Shown here one piece after another: positions 23,697 through 35,086 of a stretch of 64,000 bases of DNA. Each line of letters starts with the position of its first letter. Within the stretch, counting starts at the first letter, position 1. The DNA comes from Ustulina deusta (lineage: Eukaryota > Ascomycota > Sordariomycetes > Xylariales > Xylariaceae), in the NCBI GenBank assembly GCA_023159155.1, contig JAJNNX010000017.1, forward strand, positions 682,001 through 746,000. The letters are read 5' to 3'. A program made the position numbers and the translations under genes. Under the pieces are notes generated by a model. That model was given only the letters and a program-made list of their open reading frames with translations. It did not search any database and had not been told where the DNA came from.

Positions 23697-25154
23697 GAAT
23701 CAACCTATCTCCCCAAAGCTCAGCTCGCTGGCCGAAAAGGGAGACGTCGAAGCCGTGCAGGAGTTTCTCCGCACCTCCACGCTATTGGATGTCCTCTTTC
23801 CATCTGGGCTCGATGGATCTTGCAGACAGGGACACGCCGATATCGTCAAGGCCTTAGTTCACGCCGGCGCGACTCCGATTGTCAAGACCGCGACGGGTAG
23901 ACACCCCTGCACTGCGTTGCCAAGAAGGGGAGCCTAGACACCGTTTGATATCTGTGTGAGAACTGCGGAGACAGGACCACCGATCTTAACGTATGTCGTC
24001 GAATTCCGCGAATGAGAGCATGGCCTATTCCATACCAATTGGGGGCATATTTCGGCCCTCTCGATGGTACCAGCCGAAGGGCACCTCGAGCTCATCCACT
24101 ACCTCGTTGAGGCGCGCGCCAACCCGCTACTCGCCCCCGAGAATATCGGTCTCGCGGTCCACAGCGCTTAGTAGGAGTAGAGGAGATCGCGTGGCCGTAG
24201 TGCGATATCTCATTGGTTTAGATCACACACAGTTGGAGAGTAGGGCATCGGACAAGGAGACCTGTCTTCATCAGGTAGCCAGGAAAATCGCGTCCATACT
24301 GCGAAATGGCTCCTGGAATCTTAGAGCAGTGAATCCCGCCGGAGATACACCCTAGGAATTTGCCTCAGCGAAATGGAGTTTTGCCGGACCATGGAAAATA
24401 CTTTGACCTAGATATCGAGGTTACTATCGATGAGTTCTACGATTTGGTCTTGTACTTGGCAGTGGTGTACACCCGTAATCAAGACCAGGTCCTTACGCGT
24501 TACGGGAGGAGACTGAACCGCAAGACCTCTGCAGCTCGCCCGCACTTGATACCGGCTCCCCAGGTATGGTGTTGGAAGATCGGCACTAAGCTAATCTTCA
24601 GTTGCCCCAAGAGCGTCAACGAGTACCTGAGGCCCTTGTGTTCGGAGCCGCAAACTGAGGACCCGGACATACTGATTGGGCGTCCTCTCTCTCGGTTCGT
24701 CGACAGCCTTGATTGACCATACATGCTGGGTCAGTCGAAATCAATCTTCAGTGTGTTTTCGAAGGCGATTGCAGCCACGGCGGAAGAGGTCAAGAGGATC
24801 GTCCTGATTAAGCTGGACCTCAAGCAGAAACACGCTACGATGAGGGAAACGCACGCTGCGACCGTGATGAGCCCTGACATTGTTGGTTTTATCATAATCA
24901 TCATCATCTTCACCCCACTATCCTTCATGACGAGCCTGTTCGCATTGCCGGTTGACCAGTTCCAACCCAATGAGGGCGACAGGTATATCACGGCATATCT
25001 CGGACGATGGATGGGTAAGTTTTGCGATTATCGGGCTCAACAGCATTCTTAACGAGGAATACATACGATCTGCTTTTCAGCGGTCAGCGAAATCACCTCC
25101 TTGGTCGACACTGTCATCGCAATTTACATAGCCTCGGAGTTTTTCTCGGCCTAG
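23697..25154 (+). pseudogene. Decayed ankyrin-repeat / CorA-like membrane protein gene
   Basis: Protein pieces of one gene follow in order but in changing frames. First come ankyrin-type segments (SLAEKGDVEAVQEFL; RQGHADIVKALVHAGA), then a further ankyrin unit in another frame near 24060-24170 (EGHLELIHYLVEARANPLL), another at 24180-24300, and a conserved CorA-like middle part (24360-24716). The CorA-like end has the first membrane segment with FTPLSFMTSLFALP (about 24890-24950). A good intron (GTAAGT at 25015 to TTTCAG at 25080) leads to the second membrane segment, ending at 25154. Lesions seen: a one-base loss near 23895, an in-frame TGA after DTV (about 23948), frame changes near 23990-24180, and an in-frame TGA at 24714-24716 between two halves that otherwise continue. 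Fungal ankyrin-CorA proteins are a large unstable family. A start codon was not found. Confidence 0.75.
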
Positions 25155-25746
25155 CAGTTACCGAATCCATCGGGCATTCGCTCTCCCTCTTACGTCTTGG
25201 CTGGACCATTCTCCGACAACTCCGAAGTCTAATAAATCGCACAGCGAAAGCTACCTACTCAGGCCAGAGTGGAGAGCAATCTAGAAAATAAGGTTGCCGA
25301 ACATGAAACGACGAGGTAACGTGGAGGGCGTCTTATAGAAGAAAGCAGGATCGCGGGGATCTGGAAAAGGACAGAAAGCTGCCAGTATCTTCAGACGAGT
25401 AACCAATACTGGGCTTAGGCACTGTTTGATCAAGTGGGAATTAGTGAGGTAAGTAGTTTGATTGATCGCCGCATGGCTCACGTCATCGTTTTTTAACATT
25501 CACTCATGTCCCTGTTTCTGGAGTCATGGTCATCGTCCACATCTAGCAATCTACACGTAGTACTCACCTACTTACCGTCATCAGAGCCAACTTTCACACC
25601 AACAAGCGAACTGGAAGAGGCTCACCTTTCAGCTTAGCAACAAGGGCAAATTAGGCTTTGAACAGCGACGCCGAGTCGTCATTCATGCACGTGATCATGG
25701 GTCCTTTCTTTGGGAGGTGCCCGAGGATGATCGAGCTGACTTCCTC
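25155..25746. other. Spacer, no gene recognised
   Basis: No supported coding or RNA feature lies between two gene remnants. Confidence 0.5.
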
Positions 25747-26941
25747 CTAGGCGCGCATCCTGGCATCAAAGGTCTCGGATCTTTCACCGGAACGACCTCG
25801 ACTTAGATATCTGAGCTTTCGCGCCTCTGCGGGACGCTCGACCTGTACTGTCAGGCCGGAGAAAGTCGAAGCGAACCTCCAAAGGACCTCATCCACATCA
25901 TCGTCAGTCGAAAAGTACGCAGAGTCGAGGCCATCGACGATCAGAGCGTGCGGTGCCGTAGCCCCAGCAGCAGCAATGGCTTCGCCGATCTTCTCTTCGA
26001 GCATCAAGAGGCCGACGCCCTCGCGGCCTTCTCCCGTCAACATATCGTTATGCACAACGAGTGTCGCAGGAATTGGATCGTTGTATAACATCACTTAGTC
26101 GGAGCATTGGTTCTTCGTCTCTCTTGAATAATGCGTGATGATAGGTAATCATGTCATATATTTCAACTTTGGGGTCAAGGATGAGAAACAAAATATTTAG
26201 AGACACAGAAATAGGAGCTGTCTAAGAAATTGCAACCACCGTGTAACGCTACCCATGCTTAGGGCCGATACATCAGCCATAGTGTGTCTTCTTCTTCAAC
26301 ATATCTGTAGCATCCCGGAAGCTTTCATCTCATCGCTAACCAACGCAATATTGAGTTCCAAGTCTGGGGGTCGCCCACACCTTGATGCGAAACCTCGTCA
26401 TCTAAGTCTTCTTGTTATCAATGCCCGCCTCATACTTCTTCATGAGCGCCGCTAGAAGCGAGGGAATACCCAATGCCAAGAGCTCCCCGATGCCCTCACA
26501 GGTATTGCTTGTCCCCCCGGCCTAAACGTGAAAGAACCCGAAGGGGTAGATAGTGTGCGCAAGCACGAACGCGACATGTGGCGCGAGGACGATGGCGGCG
26601 AATTGTGCCGATCTGTCCTTAACCCTGTAGCCCTGGCCGTAGCGCTGGACGTCGAAAATTCGTGCTCATCAAAGTCGACTGCAAGAGCCAACCGGCTGTC
26701 ACGACGCTCGCAGTAATGGGGATCTCGTTAGCGACATCCACGGGGCCCGGGCGGACGTTCAATAAGTAGAAATCCAGGGGCTCTTGTTGTCGGGGACAGC
26801 AAGAATATCCTCGACGAATCCTACTCCGGAACCTGTAAAATCAGCGGCGGATCCTGAGGATGGCGAGTTCAGGGTAGTCGCCCATTCAGCGCTTATCCAG
26901 ATTGGTTCCGTGACAGATCCTTTGCCGTCAAGACTCTGCAA
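25747..26941 (-). pseudogene. Unidentified gene remnant(s)
   Basis: On the minus strand a 114-codon frame (26094-25747) has a protein-like composition (LLMLEEKIGEAIAAAGATAP; ALIVDGLDSAYFSTDDDVDE). A short hydrophobic piece (GIGELLALGIPSLLAALMKK) occurs in a different frame near 26430-26500, and a fragment near 26780-26940 includes GSGVGFVEDILAVPDN. They do not join into one frame, and I recognise no family. They may be parts of one broken gene or of two. A chance origin of the smaller pieces cannot be excluded. Confidence 0.2.
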
Positions 26942-27059
26942 GTCTGACGGCGACAGGCTTGCAGATTGGAGCGAATCTGTTAGAGGTCTGGTGCGCGGTT
27001 ACAAGATTCCTGCCAATCTGTCACCATTTAGTAATCTTGGCATTCTTAGCAATCGGTCA

Positions 27060-27395
27060 CTATAAATATAGCGGCGGTATCCACTAAATATACTATAATC
27101 GTAGTACACTCAGTGTACTCAGCCGCTAAACTTTATAGCAAACCTATATTTCTACTCTGGGTAACAACATCAAACGGTTTCTCAAGGCTGCCCGTCCAGC
27201 CAGCCATATTGACACACAGATATAAACTTATACATACAGACCTACCTAACGACTTGCTAGTTTAAATAAGTAGGACTGTATCGCAGTCTATAGAGCTAAG
27301 ACTGTGTGTGTAAGTCCACATAACTAGGTTCGGCTTGAAAGTCTATTATGTGGTGTAACTATATGCCTAATAAATATAGCGGTCTTGGTAAGTAT
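27060..27395. repeat. AT-rich block with hairpins, bounded by 12-bp direct repeats
   Basis: The 12-mer taaatatagcgg occurs at 27063-27074 and again at 27371-27382. Between the copies are a near-perfect palindrome (agtacact-c-agtgtact, 27103-27119), a gactg/cagtc hairpin (about 27271-27285) and a ccacataa/ttatgtgg inverted repeat (27316-27353). No ORF is present. It could be a small non-autonomous element or simply decayed AT-rich DNA. Confidence 0.35.
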
Positions 27396-27419
27396 CAGTG
27401 GGTAGAAAAAGAAAAGAAA

Positions 27420-28325
27420 TTAATATAAAACGTACATATGCTCAATTGACTGGAGGATTGGCCGATTGGCGGAAAAGCGCTGACCGCCGACTGCCGTATG
27501 CGATGTTTGCACAAGATCGCTAGCTTTTGGATCGAACGTCGTATCTGTACGCACCCAGCGTGCGTCAATAATGCATGGTGTTATCAGACTTCCTTGGGGT
27601 TCGGCCTGAGTATCATACAATCTATTGTACTCAACGGTCGGGACAGTTACGACGAGTCGCAGAGACGATTGGAGCGTGTCCCCCTGCATGCTCCTTACCT
27701 CCTCGAGAATCAATCCGGGTAGTGTTTGTGATGTTAACGGGAAATAGAGTGAGCTAAGATCCAATCGGATAAGGACCTATGTACAATAGAAATCGTAGAG
27801 CACATCGGTGTTGAAAAGGTCAGGGGGTTCGTTAGTAACGCTCGCCGCAGCGTCCGCATAATCCACAGACGCACAGTGAACCTGGATAAAGAGAGCAGAC
27901 ATCGACGCAATTCAGGATATGGAGGATTTAGTACGCTGGATTTATGTATCCCAGTCGCTGATGTCGGGAAATTTCGCATACTACCAGAATGAGGTAACGA
28001 GACTTAGAACGGGCCGTGGCGCTCATAGCTGCCACCGTTGAAGACTCTAACTAGGCCAAGAGTAATAGCGCTAAGGAGAGGACGATTTCCCTCATCATAC
28101 GACGGAAGAAACTGCAGCAAATGCGATGATGAAGGTATGTGACAACTCTCCGACCTGTAGAAGTCCGGGAAGGCGCTCCAATACAGGATACTGCCTGACA
28201 GGTGTGGAAAGCCTTCGCAATGGGACGTTACTTACTGGAGCATCATGGCAGAGAGTGACATGACTCTCAGGATCTCCTGCAGCTTCGCAGGAAGCTGGAG
28301 GATTATCTGCCATTGTTTGAACCAT
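27420..28325 (-). pseudogene. Fungal DUF3176-like membrane protein remnant
   Basis: A plausible first exon starts at 28325 (or at the second ATG, 28313) and ends with a GTAAGT donor after GCTCCA. Further on, a membrane-like EIVLSLALLLLA segment, a RVFNGG piece and a KSRYLILVVCEISRHQRLGY piece appear in three different frames. They resemble the start of DUF3176 proteins (first membrane helix, DGxP loop, AKSxLLLVVAE helix). The last part (27764-27420) is one frame with a VRSMQGDTLQSSLRLVVTV-type extracellular segment and PCIIDARWVRTD. Frames cannot be joined by normal introns and a piece appears missing, so I read it as a broken gene. The family assignment is from memory and is tentative. Confidence 0.35.
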
Positions 28326-29749
28326 ATTCGTCGTCGTCGGCCGAATAGACTTGGCGAAAGCTAAATTGCAGTAAAAAAAAAGTCCTGTCTGGGTTGCTGC
28401 ACGACGAATTTCTCGTCATCTCGGGCTGGCGGCTGCTTTATGCAGTAGGGCCGCTACGAAGGGATGTAGCAGGAGCCCAACTCGGAGTGTGGCCATGCCG
28501 TCTTCGCCTCTACCCGTGACGCAATGAAGATGCAGAGCGGTGGGTGAGCTAGCGCAAGGGCGGCAGCGGATGGGAATGTTGGGTGGTGAATTGGACTTTG
28601 AGATGAAGCAGAGCTCTAAATGTTGAGCTTGACTTGGCGGTCACTGGACTGAGGCCGGCTGCTCTAACAAGCATGTGCGGAACGGTACATAATCTTTGAT
28701 GAAGTGCCTTGACTCTTAATAGAAGGGCTTGTTGTTCTTGTCACTTTGTTGATATTGGTGTCTTAAGAGAATCGTCATGTACCTAGGTAGTGCTACGCAT
28801 CACGACAACTATCTCACTTCGCGCCTGTAGAGAGATTTCAATTGATAGTAGCGATTTGAGGCTTCACTATATTCCATTAACAAGGCCGCCATTTCGTGTT
28901 AGAAAGCAGCACCTAATGAGCTGCGCTCTACGTTCTCATTCAAATGACAGGTGTTTCGCCTCCGACTGCTGGTACTTCTGAGTGTGTTCAGAATATCGCC
29001 AATGAAACAAACGATACACGCTTTGAATATAACAGTACTGAAGAAGTGCGACTCGAGATGCAACTAGCACGTGCCTTACCTCAGCGGCCAAGGCGCACGG
29101 AAAGGTTGTGACGAGACGCATCATACGCCTGAATCTAGTGATTATTCTCGACACTATTAGATACAACCCATGTTACCCTATTCATGACCCGATCCCATGA
29201 TTCCCATGCTTTGCCTTTGAGACCCTCTATATGAAATCAGTTGACCAAACACCTTTTGCTATCAAGGAACAGCTCGGGATTAACGCTCTGAGATTGCAAT
29301 CTAACCGCCTCTCTCCAGGAACCCCGGAATCTGTGCTTTAGGAGAGCAGCGTCTGGTATCGTGCTGTCGTGGGTACTATTCGAATGCGATTGCCCGAAGC
29401 TGAAGCAGAAGCTGTCAATGGTGAGAAGCAGGATGTTGCCAGTTAACCTTGGCCCAGTCGGCTTTATACCGGAGAAGTCTGTTACTTCTTTTATATTTGA
29501 GTCAATTTTTTTTATTGTTCAAGAATGATATTAGTCCAAGACGCTGGGCCCGACGATATCACTACTTTGATGCTGGACAATTCGAGATCGGCGAAGCTTG
29601 CGCTCGTGCCATGCTCGGCAGAAAGCCGTTCTAGGCGATCGATAGTATGGTACACCATTTTTATGAAGAGAGGGTGGCCTGGGGCGGTGGCAATAGTCTA
29701 TTGGTAGAACTGCAGTCTATGCGGTATATCTACCTAAGGCCCACCGTTT
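28326..29749. other. Intergenic, no gene recognised
   Basis: Short open frames only. No family resemblance, RNA gene or repeat structure was noticed. Confidence 0.5.
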
Positions 29750-29905
29750 AGCTGATCTGATTTTATGCCGACTATAACGTTAGCTTTATTACGATATTTC
29801 TTGGGTATCTACGAGTTAATAGGCTGTAGAGCCGGTATCTATATCGGCATAAACGCCGCTTTTAATAAATTATATAAGGTAGCGGAGCAGATCTGATTTT
29901 ATGCC
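29750..29905. repeat. 20-bp direct repeat pair flanking the decayed GT32 core
   Basis: agctgatctgattttatgcc (29750-29769) and agcagatctgattttatgcc (29886-29905) differ at one base and lie 136 bp apart. They flank the AT-rich stretch that carries the remnant of the glycosyltransferase DXD region. Confidence 0.6.
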
Positions 29906-30352
29906 TGGGTTTTTTAGGTTCTGCTATGCTCTTGTGATATTTTCGTCGCCAGAGAAGTGCGCATGAATAAAGTCGTCGGCTTCGCTCTGGCCAACAAGTG
30001 TATAGCTATATCCCGGGTTTCGCGCAAGCCAGCTCAGTGTATCAGCTAGGCGTTCAGCGTTAGAGGGGGTATCAGCGGGTCGGTTTGGATGAGGGAGCAT
30101 AATCTGCCAGCTCTTGGGGAATCCGATGGCCGCTTGAGAATGAGAAGGGTGAGGTGTATTTGGGGTCGTCGCAGAGAAGGAGCCGTTGGCTATCGCCTCC
30201 AACAGCGAGTGCGGGTATTCATTCTGAAAAGCGGCTTGCGGTATGTAGGGTAGAAGACTGGATCTGAAAGACAGAAGAAGAAGAATAGAGAGAACAACAG
30301 CAATACCGGCCGTGGCGACGTTGCGGCTCAATGCGAGGATGCGGAACACCAT
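29805..30352 (-). pseudogene. OCH1-type GT32 glycosyltransferase, 3' half decayed
   Basis: ATG 30352 opens a clean 142-codon frame with a type II membrane anchor (GIAVVLSILLLLSF, about residues 17-30). A GT32/OCH1-like segment follows (FPKSWQIMLPHP.. then TLSWLARNPGYSYTLVG and DDFIHAHF). After TAG at 29924 the same frame continues with family sequence: NPGIKSDLLRYLI, then a TAA, then KSGVYADIDT with the DXD motif at 29833-29856, then further TAA stops in very AT-rich DNA. GT32 enzymes transfer mannose or other sugars in the Golgi, and DXD binds the metal-nucleotide sugar. Here the catalytic region is interrupted by at least three stops and nothing recognisable follows. CAG-to-TAG or CAA-to-TAA changes would fit C-to-T mutation. 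I read it as a dead gene whose first part is still clean. Confidence 0.8.
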
Positions 30353-32017
30353 GTGGTGGTGGGACTTTTCATGTTGAGGCGAACCAGGTCATAGTATCAG
30401 GCCAAAAACAGATGGAGAACAGGTGGGGGGAAATGGAAAAGACCGATCTGAGAGAAGAGGCAAGGCGAGAAAGGGCTGACAAACCCGACTCCTTGGGTCC
30501 AAACAATCAAAATACCCTGGTCCACGCTGCCTGCTTGCCACTTGGCACCCGGGATAAGGGGCAGGCCGCAACACTTGTACCTCGTGAGGTTGTGATGTAG
30601 GTGGATACGTGATCATCAGCCAGCTCTGTGTAACTGCGTGGATTTACGCGGAATACCGGTTGCCGGAGCCAGTCCACGGCTCACCACCAGTATAAGTGTA
30701 CAGGCATGTAGTAGACCAGGAACATATTCCTTGTTACCACACGATTGAATGAGCACTATAATTGGGTGCCAAGCGAAATGGCGCGTCGTGATAACCAACC
30801 AGCGGTGATCTTTTAATGTGTGCCGCATTAGGGATATGAACTTGCCAGGTATTTGCTACTCCCTCTCTATATACCTATATAGTAACAAGTTGGGAAAGGA
30901 TTCACAGGTCTCAAAAGTCTGTTGGTGTCTGATCATTGTGGCTATGTTTGTGTACTGAAAAGCGGTCCCGTTCAAGAGGGTCAACAGGTAGTAGAATAGA
31001 ATGCGCCTGTCGTAAAGGCCGGAGGGGGATACTTAACTAACTAAAATATTATCAACTAAGTTCTTTTCAGTATATATTTTCCCACGGATATGTGGGCGTA
31101 TAGTGGATTTAAACAGTGCATCTAAAAGAACAGCTAAACTTAGATCTAGCGTTCTTATTTGTGCGAGTCTTGTTGGCGATCACAATTTGCGAAAGGAATG
31201 CTAGCCTGGCAAGACCTGCATCTCTCAAACATAACCGTAAGCTACCGGTAGAACTAATTGTGGCGGAAATAGTGCAGCAAGCTCTAGGGGTACTGATTGG
31301 ACGCCACACTAAATCCGAGTCATGGATGTAGTGTATCCTGTTGTCGTGCACGAATCACCCCTGTCTCATATACCCGCGACGGGCACTAGGTGTCAGATTT
31401 GTACGACTGCACAATCATTACAGTGCTTTCTGATGAGAATTCAGCATGTGTTCCCTGTGTATCTGTAGGCGACCGGTGACATGTATTTTACCAGTAGATA
31501 GCTCGAAAGAAAAATGACACTGTTGTAGCCTGTGAGGCAATAATGGTCAATATACTATGCTAGCCGTGACATTGCACAGGTTCTGCCAGGTCGAGAATCT
31601 ATGTTTTTGCACGACCTCCTGACGACTGAGTTACGTAGTTACCTGGAAGTTCGTTGGGTTGAGACATTGCTCGGAACTTTTGCTGCCAACCTCCGTCATG
31701 GACTTATTCAGTTGATTCTGACCTTCTGGCACGAACTCCGCGAATTATCATAAAGCGCCGGAGTGTAGTTACTGATCTCTCAAGATAGGTTCTTCCAATA
31801 GTTAGAATAGTAAAGTCGGCCAACACATTGATCGGTACACATTCAGATGACTACCGCCTCGGCGTTCATGTATTAGCGTATCTCCCGGGAAGCGAGAATA
31901 GCGAAGAGGCCCTTTTGCCACCTTCGCCCCTCCATCTTCCTGCCGTCAAGCTTTCTTCAATCAACTTAATCATTATCTATCTACCTTGAATGGAGACTTC
32001 GTCTTGTCTTTTAAGGA
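30353..32017. other. Intergenic, no gene recognised
   Basis: No supported gene. The 18-mer ctgattggacgccacact at 31293-31310 recurs at 33139-33156 on the same strand, suggesting a worn dispersed repeat. Confidence 0.5.
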
Positions 32018-32902
32018 TCAACTCAGCATCTCATGACGGTTTCCATTGATGCCGTTACCACTCAGTTCAGAAAGCACGCTGGCTGCCCCATTTCCATGTT
32101 GGGCGAGGGCGACGCGGTTTTTGGCCCGGCTAGGCCATAATAGGGTTGGCCATGTTGCACTGCTACACTTCCAGCCTGGTAACTGTCCAGGTAGCTGGTC
32201 TGGTAACTCTGAGTTGGGGGTGGTTGCTGCTGCTGCTGGTCGTACTGATGCTGGTGCTGGACGGGGACGTTGTGGTAGTGACATGGCGACTACAACCGTT
32301 GCTATGACAGGGGGAGCTTAGTTTTTTCGGTTATTCATCGCACTCAATTCAGCTCACCAATAGTAAGGCAATGCCCCAAGCATTCACACCATTGTCGCCT
32401 CCAACTGTATGTATCTCCGCCTGTCCCGTAAGTGCTACCAAGTCCGTCCGTGACCCAGTAATAACAGCGCCAGTTAAAAAAGTAGCTTGACATCCGTAAG
32501 GCGCCGCTTTAGTATCTATTGCAGGCGCGCAGTTAAAATGCTACCCCTCCACCGATGGACAGCACTAGATAAAGATAAAATTCGCCGACTAGCCGGCGTA
32601 CGATGTGCTAGTTGAGCATGCTCCGAAATAGTGTGTAGGACAACCGCCATCGGTCAGGTTCGGCACACTAAGGGTGTACGACGGTGGCACACAGCCGCCT
32701 GTCGGAGTACTCCTTTGACCGGTATTCGTGACAGACGGCATTCCAAACATGTTGCTGAAAACGACATTAGGCGCGTAGACGACATACCAAAACCCCGTGC
32801 TCGCCACGCACGAGCTCGCGGGTGTCCAACTCGACGTTAACGACGGATCAGAGGGGTTGCTGGGGGACATGACCCCAGAGACGGCGGTGCCGTCGTACCT
32901 GT
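32018..32902 (-). CDS. Probable single-pass membrane protein with Cys-rich outer domain; model unresolved, possibly broken
   Basis: Minus-strand coding pieces lie in order. The first is 32902/32870 to about 32590 (TSSWTPASSCVASTGFWYVV, then CVPPSYTL and CPTHYFGACSTSTS). The second, near 32385-32525, is in one frame with YGCQATFLTGAVITGSRTD and then NGVNAWGIALLL. The last is a tail near 32020-32310, either Gln/Tyr/Pro-rich (QHQHQYDQQQQQ) or, in another frame, ending GNGINGNRHEMLS. The order Cys-rich ectodomain, hydrophobic segment, Gln/Pro-rich cytosolic tail is common in fungal surface or sensor-like proteins. I could not make the phases agree at the two internal junctions using GT..AG introns, so either the model is incomplete or the gene carries indels. 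The start codon (32870 or further upstream) is also uncertain. Confidence 0.4.
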
Positions 32903-33461
32903 TGACAAAAGATGAACTCTCGCTTAGTCTAGAATGAAGATTTCTTGTGTTGCGAGAGACGCTAATGACAGCATAAAGTGAGCATTATGAGGAATTGGAT
33001 TATATTCATAGGGCGAAGCCAACAACCCCCCGCCGCCCCTCCAAATAACCCCCTACTCCCTGTTAGGGCGGTGGTGCTGGAGTCTCGGCACTTGGCAAAT
33101 GCAACCTGGAAATGAGAGTGGCGAAGGGTGCTGGGGTCCTGATTGGACGCCACACTCAGCCCGTATTGCAGAATACGCCCTGTTTTCATCAGAGGTCTTC
33201 ATTTGGGTTAAGACTTTGAAGATGATGTGCATTTTTCGGTAGACTTCCTAATTTAACCGCCCAGGACCAACCCAACCTAGTCCCAGACGAGATAACCTAA
33301 CGCAGGCTGCAGGCTCCCGGCAGCTAGGTAACAGTGTCGCGCCCCTGGCTGCCAAGCTTCGGAGTTGGAGGCTGGAGAGCCGCCTTTTGAATATGAAGAG
33401 CCTCCCCCTTCTTACACCCAGGATAGTGTCATATTCAGGAGAATCCGCCAGACTAGTCGTT

Positions 33462-35086
33462 ATGTTCCCCCAAATACATCGAAAAGCTAAAGCTGTGAGG
33501 CTGCGCAAGTCTCGTCTAGTCGTAATTATCGCAGCTTTAATCTCTCTGTTGCTCATTGTTCAGCTTCTGCACTCCTATCATACAAAACTCACGGGTTTGC
33601 TGCCACTTCATCATGCCCCGCCGGCTTGCCCGAATTCTCCCCTGCTCAACGACGTGCTTGTCGTTGTTCGAACTGGGGCGACCGAAGTGCTCGAGAAATT
33701 GCCTGTCCATTTCTCGACTGTGCTCACTTGCGTTCCCGACTACATTATATACTCGGATCTCGAGGAAGATGTAGAGGGTCACAATATCGTCGACGTTCTC
33801 GATCGAGTCAGGCACGACGTCAGGATGAATGTTCCGGAATTCTGGCTTTATAACAGACTTCGTGCATCGGGAAGAGAGGGTTTAGAATATCAGACTTTGT
33901 TCGGCAGTGGCCCGTCGGGGGCTCTAGACAACCCCGGGTGGAAACTCGACAAGTGGAAGTTCCTACCCATGGTCTCTCGAGCCCTAGAACATAGACCCAA
34001 TGCAAAGTGGTTCGTTTTCATTGAGCCTGATACATACTTGCTCTGGCAGAACATGTTGAAATATCTTTCCCAATTTGATGCGAGCAAGCCGTACTATTTG
34101 GGAAAATACATGTACATCGGGAAAGTCCTTTTCGCCCACGGCGGATCTGGGTTCATGATCTCAAACCCAGCCATGCAGATGGTTTCGAAACATTGGACAG
34201 AGAATCAGGACTGGTTTGATGACTATACCGCCAAGGAATGGGCTGGCGACATGATTCTTGGCAAGGCGATGGAGAACATTGGCATTCACTTAGCCTCAGC
34301 ATCACCACATGTCCAAATCGACAGTCGTAAGTACCTAAACTCTGTTTTATGTCTTGTTCTTGCGTCAGGCGCGACCTCACTACCAGTCCGATATCCATCC
34401 ACGCCCCGCCATGGCAGCTTGGCGATTCCTCATCACCATCGATTCTAATACCTGCTCTCGCAGTGAACACGGTGGATTGGACCATAAACAAGCAGGATAA
34501 GCCACCTTGGTGCTACGGACCCCTGACTTTCCACCACATGACCGAGCACGGGATCCGTGTTCTATGGCAGTTTGAGCATAGATGGCTCCGAAACAACAAC
34601 GACGCCGCCACAATCCTCCGACTTCGTGATATATTCACCAGCACTGTACAGCCCTGGCTCCGGTCCGAACTCGCTGACTGGGATAACCAGTCCAGAGGAA
34701 CTGAGTATAGCGATAAGGCACTCGCAAAGCTGTCTGAGGGAGACCGAGCTGCTCTCACTCAAACAGAACGAGATGCTCAGGCTTCATCTGAGTACTGCCA
34801 AGCCGCGTGTGAGAGCAAACCCGAATGCATTCAGTTCTTTTACAGCCCGGGTCAGTGTTTTATTTCCAATGAACTGCGACTGGGGCACGCGGTAGAGCCT
34901 CGATGTGTCGAGTACTCACACGTAGAGGGTAAATGTGTTAAAATACAAGATGTGGCAGCGTCAGGTGCTGTCCTCGAGAAGGTAAGTTCCACCAAGTCAG
35001 GGTGGATTATGGACAGGGTGCGGAGAGCATCAGAAGAAATGGACAAATCCTGTCAGAGTTTAAACGGGCACGATTGGGTAACATAG
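33462..35086 (+). CDS. Fungal glycosyltransferase family 31-like, type II membrane protein
   Basis: Two exons, 33462-34326 and 34464-35086, give 495 aa. The intron is GTAAGT..CTCGCAG and the phase closes. An in-frame ATG at 33393 would give 518 aa; I prefer 33462 because it places the membrane anchor (RLVVIIAALISLLLIVQLL) near residues 18-36. The lumenal part has PDYIIYSDLEEDVEGHNIVD, then FVFIEPDTYLLW (about 185-195) as the D-x-D-like sugar-nucleotide site, then YLGKYMYIG and HGGSGFMIS (about 226-234). These are hallmarks of the fungal GT31/fringe-like (DUF604) group. The C-terminal part has a Cys-rich apple/PAN-like segment (YCQAACESKPECIQFFYSPG..CFIS). The role would be Golgi addition of galactose or similar to glycans; acceptor unknown. 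It looks intact. Confidence 0.85.

Noticed and set aside
34982..35032. A GTAAGT donor-like site near the end of the GT31 gene
   Set aside because: Reading through gives a normal C-terminus (KSGWIMDRVRR..), and the only AG sites in range would make an intron too short or shift the frame.
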